Assembly (NCBI GenBank): GCA_964244295.1
Contig: CAXTIG010000056.1
Coordinates: 1 to 37,610, forward strand
Direction of reading: 5' to 3'
From: JAJAZB01 sp964244295
GTDB taxonomy: Bacteria; Bacteroidota; Bacteroidia; Cytophagales; Spirosomataceae
Length of the DNA stretch: 37,610 nucleotides
Part shown: positions 30,974 to 37,610 of the stretch, in pieces
How the letters are laid out: each line of letters opens with the position of its first letter
Position numbering within the stretch: position 1 is the stretch's first letter
Notes under the pieces: model-generated
The model's database searches: none
The model's input: only the letters and a program-made list of their open reading frames with translations
Told to the model about the DNA's origin: nothing
Program-made: the position numbers and the translations under genes

Positions 30974-33052
30974 TTAGTGCAGGATTTTCACCGTCTTCGT
31001 TTCCTTCGCTCCGCTCACCCGCAGGAGGTACAAGCCCTGGGCCTGGCGGGAAATATCCCAGGTCAGAATTTCTTCTTCCGAAGCCCGCTCGATGGCCGAT
31101 TCCCGTAGCGACTGGCCTAAGCTGTTGAACAACGCTACCCGCAGGGCCTGCCCTTCCGCCCCGCTGATGCTGATTTTTAACCGGCCTCCCGGCGAAGGAT
31201 TCGGACTCACCACCACCCGCAGACCCGCTAACTCCTCCGGGGCCACTTCCCGACCCGCCGTGCAGGCTTTCACCTTAAAATTGGCGCTGGCCGCACTTAT
31301 CTCCACCGGGTTGCTGCTGACGATGCGCAGTTTGTAGCTCGTACCGGCGGGGGTACCGAGGGGAATGGTCACGTTGTTGAGTCCGCCCGGCGTGACCGTG
31401 CCCACGTTCACTGGAGCGGCAAAGCTGCCCGTGGCGTTCGATAGCTCCGCCGTGAAGGTGTTCCCCGCCGGGAAGGCGCAGCCATTCAACGAAAAACTCA
31501 GCCGCACCGCCTCGCCCGCGCATTTGTTGTCGGCGCTCACCGTGGGCGTGCCGGCAAAGGCCGGGGCGTTCACCATGAAGGCCGCGCTCTGCGTCGAATA
31601 CGCCGAGGAGCCGTTGGTGGTCGCGGCGATGCGTACCCGGTAGCCGCTGCCGCTGGGGGTGTTTTGAGGAATCGTCAGGGTGTTGAGGCCGGGGTTGACG
31701 CTGCCCAGCGAAACGGGCGTGGCGAAGTTTCCCGTGGCATCGGATAATTCCGCGCTGAAGACATTGCCCAGCGGGAAGGAACAGGCCGGAGCCGCCCCCT
31801 GGGTGAATGTTACCCGGATGCTCGTCCCGGCGCAGGCCGGTACCAGGCTGACGGTGGCCGTGGAGTTGAAGTTGGCCGATAGGCCCGTCACACCGAAAAC
31901 CCCGCTTAGCGACGTCATCGTTGGGTTGCTGCCCGTGACCTGAATTTTGTAGTTGCCCGTGGGGGTGCCCGCCGGGATGGTCACCGCCTGGCTACCGGGA
32001 GTCACGCTGCCCAGGCTAATGCCCACGGGTACCCCCGCCGCCGTGGTCAATTCGGCCACGAAAGTGGCGTTGGTCGGGCAGTTGACCCCAAAACTCAGCA
32101 TCACCGGGGTACCGGCGCACACCGGCCCGCCGCTGACGCTGGCCGGGCTGGTAAACTGGGGCTGGAGGACGCTGACCGTCTGGCTGGCCGAGTTGCGGCA
32201 CGAGTTGCCGTCGGTGTAGGTGTACACCACGTTGTGCGGACCGATACTCAGGCTGGCCGGGTTGAAAGAGGCTACCGGGCTACCGCCGTCGATGGCATAG
32301 TTACCCCCGGCGGGGGTGCCGGGCGTGGAGGGGCTGGCATTCTGACAATAACTCGCGGCCAACGCCGACAGGCTCACGACGGGCAGGGGGTTGACCGTCA
32401 CGCTGAGGGGTGGCGACGTGACCTGAAACCCGTTGCCGTCGGTGACCGTGACGGTGTAGCTGCCGCTTTGGGTGGCGGAGTAACTGGCGTTGGTGCCCAC
32501 CGACGTGCCATCTTTTTTCCAGACGTAGCCGCTGAAGGTGCCCGCCGACAGGCTCACGCTGCTGCCCGCGCAGAAGGTGGTGGGACCGCCCGCCGCGATG
32601 ACTGGCGCGGGCGGGGGCACGACCGTAACGACCGCCTCGCCGCTGTATGTGCCCACGCCGCAACTCGTTGACACCGCCGACAGGGTGTACGTGGTGGGGA
32701 CAACGGGCGTGACGACCACCGAATGCGGACTGCTGGTAATGCCCGGATACGCCACGCCATTGACCGTAACCGACCAGGGCGCGGTGCCCGTGAGGGCCAA
32801 CGACAAGGTAGCGTTTTGCCCCGCCGTGATGGTTTGGGTGCCGCTGAGCGTGGCGGTGGGCGGGGGGCAATAGCTGGTTACGACGCTGGTGCGGTTGCCC
32901 AACTCATCGTAATGGTAGGTGATTTTTGAGCCGGTGGGGTAGGATGCCTCCGTTAGCCGGTTGAGGGCGTCGTAAGCGTAGTGAATATGTTGGGGCGTTT
33001 GTGCGCTAACAAAAAAAGTATTCAGCAGAAGAATGATGAAAAGCTTGTTCAT
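30974..33052 (-). CDS. T9SS type A secreted protein with a YD (RHS) repeat and three homologous beta modules
   Basis: 692 residues. Signal peptide MNKLFIILLLNTFFVSAQ; then one RHS-type YD unit (about 20-58: HYAYDALNRLTEASYPTGS, YHYDELGNRTSV); Ig-like segments (about 60-290); three homologous modules of about 90 residues (about 290-600), each with a VCAGTPVMLSF-, AELT-, SLGSVTPG- and VTIPxGTPxG-like pattern; and a C-terminal type A sorting domain (about 615-692, VVVSPNPSPGGRLKISI ... GLYLLRVSGAKETKTVKIL). Exported to the surface by the type IX system. It lies 59 nt after the giant RHS gene on the same strand, and its N-terminal YD unit looks like a piece of RHS, so the two are likely functionally linked. 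Confidence 0.9.
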   Translation of the reverse strand: MNKLFIILLLNTFFVSAQTPQHIHYAYDALNRLTEASYPTGSKITYHYDELGNRTSVVTSYCPPPTATLSGTQTITAGQNATLSLALTGTAPWSVTVNGVAYPGITSSPHSVVVTPVVPTTYTLSAVSTSCGVGTYSGEAVVTVVPPPAPVIAAGGPTTFCAGSSVSLSAGTFSGYVWKKDGTSVGTNASYSATQSGSYTVTVTDGNGFQVTSPPLSVTVNPLPVVSLSALAASYCQNASPSTPGTPAGGNYAIDGGSPVASFNPASLSIGPHNVVYTYTDGNSCRNSASQTVSVLQPQFTSPASVSGGPVCAGTPVMLSFGVNCPTNATFVAELTTAAGVPVGISLGSVTPGSQAVTIPAGTPTGNYKIQVTGSNPTMTSLSGVFGVTGLSANFNSTATVSLVPACAGTSIRVTFTQGAAPACSFPLGNVFSAELSDATGNFATPVSLGSVNPGLNTLTIPQNTPSGSGYRVRIAATTNGSSAYSTQSAAFMVNAPAFAGTPTVSADNKCAGEAVRLSFSLNGCAFPAGNTFTAELSNATGSFAAPVNVGTVTPGGLNNVTIPLGTPAGTSYKLRIVSSNPVEISAASANFKVKACTAGREVAPEELAGLRVVVSPNPSPGGRLKISISGAEGQALRVALFNSLGQSLRESAIERASEEEILTWDISRQAQGLYLLRVSGAKETKTVKILH

Positions 33053-33111
33053 TTCTAAAAAATTGGATGAACCAGGGTTGAACTACCAATTGCTCGGATA
33101 CCTTGCAACTA

Positions 33112-36100
33112 TTAACGAAATCTTAACAGTTGCTCTAATTCTGTAATTTTTTGTACTACACCATCATGTGTTAAATTGTCAACTATATTTTCAATATATA
33201 CTTTAGACAATTCTTTGATTAACCTACCATCCTTAGTGCTCAATTTTATCAATGCATCACCTGCATTGCCCGCTATTGTATTCCCAATTTTGTTGGCTTG
33301 TTTAAGCATAGCGTTATTAGCGCCGTTATAAATATTTGTATTTTGAATTGCTCCAATTACTCCTCCTAATACAATTGAGACTATTCCATCTTTTAGTCCT
33401 GATGTAAAACCTTTTAAGGTAGATTTTTCATCTGGTATTTTAGTATAGTTTTCTGTGGAAACTTCGATATACTTAAAACTCGCCCCTATAGCAATTGCCG
33501 CTCCTGGATTTACCATAGCCACTCCGCCAACAAGTGCTCCTTTTCCAGCTTCGTAACCAATTTTCTTCCAGTCAAGCTCACCCCCAGCGTCCAATTGTTC
33601 GTATAATTCGAATCCTCCTGAGACTAAGCCTCCTATCGCAGCTCCTGCTAAAATCCAGAGTTTACCGTCTGCATCTACACGTGTTACAGGGTTTCCGTCC
33701 GCATACCCATACAAGTTCGTACTCCAAATCGGGTCTTCGCTCAAAAACTTCCCGGTGGAGGGGTCGTAGTACCGGGCGCGCATGAAGTAGAGGTTGGGGG
33801 CTTCGTACTGCACCCCATGCTGCCCCACGTACCGGAAGGGGTTGTCGTCGCTGGCGGCCACCGGCGTTTGTTGCAGGATTTGCCCGTAGGCATCGTACTG
33901 GTACTGGCGCACGGTGTTCTGGCTGGCGTCGGTCATGGCCACCGTGCTGCCCCGGAAATCGTAGTGGTAAAATTCCACCGCGCCCCCGGCGCTTTGGCGG
34001 TACAGCAGCCCCGAGGGGCCATGCACGTAGAAGTACAGGTAATTCCCGGCCTCGTCGGTTTCGGCCAGTACGCTGTTGCTGAGTTCGTTGAGTACGTAGC
34101 GGCGGCCGGTTTTGGCCCGGCGGGTTTCGTTGCCGTCGTAGAAGTAGGTCACGCCGTTGCGGGTCAACAGGTTGTCCTTGCTGTCCCAGGTGAGGGTTAG
34201 CCCGGCCTGGTCGTTCATGGCCCCGTTGTTGTCAAAGTCGTAGCTTAGGCTCCCGGCGGCCTTCGTTTGGTTGCGGTCGTCCACGGTGTAGGTGGTCGTG
34301 CCGGTCGGCAGCGTCGGCACCGAGGCAAACGGCTCCGTCACCTCTTCCCCGGTGTGGTTGCCCGCCGGGTCGAGGGTGAAGGTGTACGCGCAAATCGCGG
34401 TCTGGTCGGCCTTCTGGTGGCGGAGGCCCGTGGGTCGACCGGCCGCGTCGTAGGTGTAAAGGGCCTTCGTGCCGTTGGGGAGGGTGTAGCTCCGCAGTTT
34501 GCCGTCGTCGTCGTAGTCGTAGGTGGTCACCCGCTCCGCCCAGTCGGTTACGGTTTTGAGCCGGTCTTTTTCGTCGTACCCGTAGGTGACGGTCTTGCTG
34601 CCTCCTGGGTAGATGACTTGCTCCAGGTTGTTGTTGTTGTCGTACCGGTACTGCACGGCAAACCCGTCGCAGGTGGTTTTGCTCACCCGCTTCAGCAGGT
34701 CGTAGTCGTAATCCAGCACGTAGGTTTTTGTGCCCTGCGCGTGGGTCACGGTGTTCAGCGTGCCGTCGGCGTTAAAATCGTTCGTGGCGTAGCCGTCGCT
34801 GATGAGTCGGCCCGACGGGTCGTAGCTGAAGCTAAACACGTTGCCCCGGCCATTGGTGAAGGTTTTCAGGGAGCCGTCTTCGTAGTAATCGAACGTTTCG
34901 GTTTTCGAGCCAAACGTGCGGCTTTTCAATTGGTCGGTGTGTTGGTCGTACACCATCGTGGTGGGGTGGCCTTTGGCGTTGGTCACGCTGGTGCTGTTGT
35001 CGTTGGGGTCGTAGCCGTACTGCACCGTGTAGCCCAGGGGAGCGTTCAGCTTTTTCAGCAGGTCGTTGGCAAAATAGTCGTAGGTCACGCTGTGGCCGCG
35101 CGCGTCGGTTTTCGATTTCACCCGGCTCAGGTCGTCGTAGGTGGCCGAGGTGACGATGGCGGGTTCCGGGGCATTGGCGGTGCTGGTGTTGAGGAGGTTG
35201 CCGTAGGTGTTGTACCCAAACGTGGTCACGATGCCGGCGGGGGTCGTGAGTTGCTCAATCAGCCCCCGCCCGTTGCGCACCATCTTCGTGGGCGCGCCAA
35301 TGGGGTGGTTGATTTGCTTCAGGTTGCCCGCGTTGTCGTAATCGAAAACGGTCGTGAACCCGCGCCCGTTGGTAAATTCCTTGACGTCGTTGTACTCGGT
35401 GTACGTGTACTTCTGCGTAATGAATTGACCCGGAGCCTTGAGCGTCTCGACGAGTTTCACGTTGTGAGGGGCCGCCTCTTCGTACTCAATCCGAACGCTC
35501 GTGCTGTCCGGCGACTCAGGGTTCTGCGTCAGGCGCGTGGCCAGACTGCGGTCGGAGGCGAAGCCGTAGTGCATCGCCAAATCCACTGGCTTTTCGCCCG
35601 AGGTTTTCATGCGCGTAGCCAGGGCGTTCGTGTTGTGGGTGAAACTGGTCTTTTTCGTCACGTTCCCAGTGACGCTCACCTCACCCGTGCTTCCCTGCGA
35701 GTCGAAGTTGTAATCGGGTTTCCAGTTCGTGTTCATCGACTGCACCACGCCCCCGCCGTTGAGGGTCTGGCTGCTGCGGAGCTTGCGCTGCTGGTACGTG
35801 TTGTCGATGACATTGCCTTTGGGCAACGTGATGGTCTTGAGGAGGTGCGCCGTGCTGTCGGTGTAGGGCAGGTACGCGTAAGTGGTCGTTTTGAGGGCAC
35901 CCGTGAGGTCGGGTTCCCGGTATTCTTTCAGGTCGGGAAGGCTGTCGCCGTCGGCGGGCACCGGGTGGTAATCGAAGGTGATTTTGCGCCCGTTGAACTC
36001 GCCCACGCCGCTCAGGACTACTTCAGTCAGCCAGTTTTCGGTGGGTTTGTACACGAAATTGAGGGTACGGCCCGCCGGGTCGGCTACGGATTTTAGCCGC

Positions 36101-37590
36101 ACGTTGTTGTCCGCTCCCAGTTCGTTCGTGAACGTGAGGGTGTTGTTGTTGCGGTCTTTGATGGATTTGATGAGCCAGTAGTTGTCGGCCTGGCCGGGGA
36201 TTTTCTCAAACAGGTAGACCAGTTTGGCTGGCGTGGTGATGGTCACCGATGTGGCCGTGGTGGTCACCGCGTCGAACACCCCGATAGATTCGGGCACGAG
36301 CGAACTGCCCGAGGGTTTGTAGAAATGTAGTTTGCCGTCGGGGTAATGCACCACCAGCCGCTGGTTGGCCCCGGAGCCAAGTGTGGTGACGTAGCAGTTG
36401 AAGGAATGCGACCAGCCCCGGCCCAGGTACGAGGGGAACAATTGAGCGGGCAGTTCGGTCACGTAGGAATTGTAGCCGTGCGCAAACACGAGCGGCACCA
36501 CGCCGTCGAGTGCGAAACTGGTTTTGGTGTAGTGGTTGAAATTGCCCCGGTCGGTGCCCACCCCGAGGGCCAGGTTGTCGGGGCGGTGCTGACCCGGCAC
36601 GAAAAAGCCCGTGTTGATTTGCGCCAGCGTCGGTTTGCTCACCGTGGAGGAATTCATCAGGCGGTACACGAACAAAAATGCTTCTTCGCGGCTGCAAGCC
36701 TCGTCCGGCCGAAACAGTCCCGACCCGGCGACCAGTCCCAACTCGTGCGCTCTTTTGACGTACTTGAAATAGGGGTGCGAGGTGGGTACGTCGGTAAACG
36801 GGGAATCGCCGGAGGCAGCGGTTTCGTCGATGTTCCAGGCTTCCAGCAAAACCTTCAGTACCAGCGCCCGATCGATGGGGCCGTTTGAATTGAAATGAAG
36901 TTGGTTTCGGTCAAACGGGGAGCGGCCGTCCCCATATTCGAGGTAGGACAGGATTTTGGCGTAGCGCACCGAATCGGCGTCGGCGTTGCCTTTTTGCAAA
37001 TCGACAAACGGCACTGGGAAGTTTTCGGCGCTGAAGGTCGGAGTTGCCGGGTTGCTGGCGAACGTTACCCGCTGGTCGTAGTTGAGCAGCGAAAGCAGCG
37101 CCACCTTTGCCAGGTCGATTCGCTGGATGTTCGTTGGGCCGCCCTCCGAAACGCTGAACACCCGGCTGGTGGGAAATCCTTTGATGATTTGCTGCTGGCA
37201 TAGGTAGCTAACCGCTTGGTACGATTCGGCGGGATTGTTTCCGCAGTTCGTTCCGCTGCTGCAATCGGTGAAGGCGCAGGTGTTGGAGGATTCGGAATTG
37301 TACAATGCCGTTACTTCGGTACTACTTAAAGCACGGTTATAAATTCGGATTTCATCAAGAAAACCATGATAAGAAAAAACATTTGGGAAACCGGGGGTAA
37401 TGTAGGCAGACTTGCCTAATCTCAAATTTCCTGTACAGTTGCAATTCGAGCTCGAAACATCCGTAGCAACCTGAATTCCATTCAAATAAACGGTTCGTCT
37501 CTTCGAATTGGCATCAAATGTGTACGTCCAGTGCGCCCAAGTATTATTTGGAACAGTATTAGACTTGTCTTTTAACTGTAAATCAACATT
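33112..37590 (-). CDS. Giant RHS-repeat protein with LamG and SLH-like N-terminal domains and AT-rich tip (5' end unresolved)
   Basis: At least 1,492 residues, reading from the last codon after an in-frame stop at 37591-37593. Residues 1-100: LamG/concanavalin-like domain (NTWAHWTYTFDANSKRRTVY..., GFLDEIRIYNRALSSTEV). About 120-315: SLH-like repeats (FTDVPTSHPYFKYVKRAHEL, GLFRPDEACSREEAFLF). About 350-1290: RHS/YD repeats (YDYDDDGKLRSYTLPNGTK) ending in the core signature YFMRARYYDPSTGKFLSEDPI. The last ~200 residues are a variable tip with glycine/alanine hydrophobic segments, encoded by AT-rich DNA unlike the core. In polymorphic toxins this position holds the effector; I do not recognise the domain and see no immunity gene. 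A TTG at 37485 is the first alternative start. No signal peptide is visible in the window. Confidence 0.85.
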   Translation of the reverse strand, partial: NVDLQLKDKSNTVPNNTWAHWTYTFDANSKRRTVYLNGIQVATDVSSSNCNCTGNLRLGKSAYITPGFPNVFSYHGFLDEIRIYNRALSSTEVTALYNSESSNTCAFTDCSSGTNCGNNPAESYQAVSYLCQQQIIKGFPTSRVFSVSEGGPTNIQRIDLAKVALLSLLNYDQRVTFASNPATPTFSAENFPVPFVDLQKGNADADSVRYAKILSYLEYGDGRSPFDRNQLHFNSNGPIDRALVLKVLLEAWNIDETAASGDSPFTDVPTSHPYFKYVKRAHELGLVAGSGLFRPDEACSREEAFLFVYRLMNSSTVSKPTLAQINTGFFVPGQHRPDNLALGVGTDRGNFNHYTKTSFALDGVVPLVFAHGYNSYVTELPAQLFPSYLGRGWSHSFNCYVTTLGSGANQRLVVHYPDGKLHFYKPSGSSLVPESIGVFDAVTTTATSVTITTPAKLVYLFEKIPGQADNYWLIKSIKDRNNNTLTFTNELGADNNVRLKSVADPAGRTLNFVYKPTENWLTEVVLSGVGEFNGRKITFDYHPVPADGDSLPDLKEYREPDLTGALKTTTYAYLPYTDSTAHLLKTITLPKGNVIDNTYQQRKLRSSQTLNGGGVVQSMNTNWKPDYNFDSQGSTGEVSVTGNVTKKTSFTHNTNALATRMKTSGEKPVDLAMHYGFASDRSLATRLTQNPESPDSTSVRIEYEEAAPHNVKLVETLKAPGQFITQKYTYTEYNDVKEFTNGRGFTTVFDYDNAGNLKQINHPIGAPTKMVRNGRGLIEQLTTPAGIVTTFGYNTYGNLLNTSTANAPEPAIVTSATYDDLSRVKSKTDARGHSVTYDYFANDLLKKLNAPLGYTVQYGYDPNDNSTSVTNAKGHPTTMVYDQHTDQLKSRTFGSKTETFDYYEDGSLKTFTNGRGNVFSFSYDPSGRLISDGYATNDFNADGTLNTVTHAQGTKTYVLDYDYDLLKRVSKTTCDGFAVQYRYDNNNNLEQVIYPGGSKTVTYGYDEKDRLKTVTDWAERVTTYDYDDDGKLRSYTLPNGTKALYTYDAAGRPTGLRHQKADQTAICAYTFTLDPAGNHTGEEVTEPFASVPTLPTGTTTYTVDDRNQTKAAGSLSYDFDNNGAMNDQAGLTLTWDSKDNLLTRNGVTYFYDGNETRRAKTGRRYVLNELSNSVLAETDEAGNYLYFYVHGPSGLLYRQSAGGAVEFYHYDFRGSTVAMTDASQNTVRQYQYDAYGQILQQTPVAASDDNPFRYVGQHGVQYEAPNLYFMRARYYDPSTGKFLSEDPIWSTNLYGYADGNPVTRVDADGKLWILAGAAIGGLVSGGFELYEQLDAGGELDWKKIGYEAGKGALVGGVAMVNPGAAIAIGASFKYIEVSTENYTKIPDEKSTLKGFTSGLKDGIVSIVLGGVIGAIQNTNIYNGANNAMLKQANKIGNTIAGNAGDALIKLSTKDGRLIKELSKVYIENIVDNLTHDGVVQKITELEQLLRFR

Positions 37591-37610
37591 TTACAACCTC
37601 TGATTTTGCC

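Noticed and set aside
34267..36096. 609-codon open frame antisense to the RHS gene
   Set aside because: Val/Gly/His-rich shadow caused by the repeated YD codons on the other strand.
1..37610. tRNA, rRNA, riboswitch, insertion sequence with transposase, prophage or replication origin
   Set aside because: I looked for cloverleaf arms, typical leader motifs, DDE/Y1 transposase domains and DnaA boxes and saw none I could support.

Overview
The window looks like chromosomal DNA of a GC-rich member of the Bacteroidota, most likely order Cytophagales (Spirosoma-like); the genus cannot be fixed from this sequence. Evidence: two type IX secretion sorting domains (a CHU_C/type B tail and a type A tail), Bacteroidota-type -7 promoter boxes (TAnnTTTG), scarce Shine-Dalgarno sites, thioredoxin-TPR lipoprotein-like exports, NFACT, Rpn and Uma2 families, and gene order in which short operons are separated by long inverted repeats.

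Layout. 0.3-3.2 kb: two tandem exported thioredoxin-fold proteins (minus strand). 3.3-8.3 kb: 2-oxoglutarate dehydrogenase operon, E1 (sucA), a small coiled-coil membrane protein, E2 (sucB/odhB). 8.4-11.7 kb (minus): MazG-like pyrophosphohydrolase, D-aminoacyl-tRNA deacylase (dtd), magnesium transporter (mgtE), 16S rRNA dimethyltransferase (rsmA). 12.1-16.5 kb: accessory stretch with a chimeric lipoprotein, a broken 5' fragment of an Rpn-family nuclease, a DUF433/DUF5615 toxin-antitoxin pair, a second Rpn gene with a frameshift, and a Uma2 endonuclease-fold gene. 16.6-20.1 kb: a PAS-GAF-PAS hybrid histidine kinase with REC and Hpt domains, then a single-domain response regulator. 20.2-25.2 kb: MBL hydrolase, HAD phosphatase, ROK kinase, SIS isomerase and NFACT. 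25.3-30.8 kb: two tiny membrane proteins, a sterol-desaturase-family enzyme, a CHU_C-tailed surface protein and an NmrA-family reductase. 31-37.6 kb (minus): a LamG/SLH/RHS giant protein with an AT-rich variable tip, and a T9SS type A protein that carries its own RHS-like YD repeat; the RHS gene runs to the window edge.

The most unusual content is between the genes. Nearly every gap is filled by a long inverted repeat running from the stop codon of one gene to the start of the next. One class is built of degenerate 7-bp units (heptads) whose sequence is private to each locus; another belongs to the widespread GTCATCCTGAGC / GTCATTGCGAGC type. Within these, and also inside three genes or gene remnants, sits the same 16-bp sequence ACGGTCCGCCGCTGCG (10 clear copies, 2 decayed). 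Removing exactly 16 bp restores the 7-bp phase of heptad arrays, restores pairing of a hairpin arm, and restores the reading frame and the conserved DYGFK motif of both Rpn copies; in the E2 gene the copy is 15 bp and keeps the frame. This is consistent with a very short interspersed element that inserts precisely, which I do not recognise as a described family.
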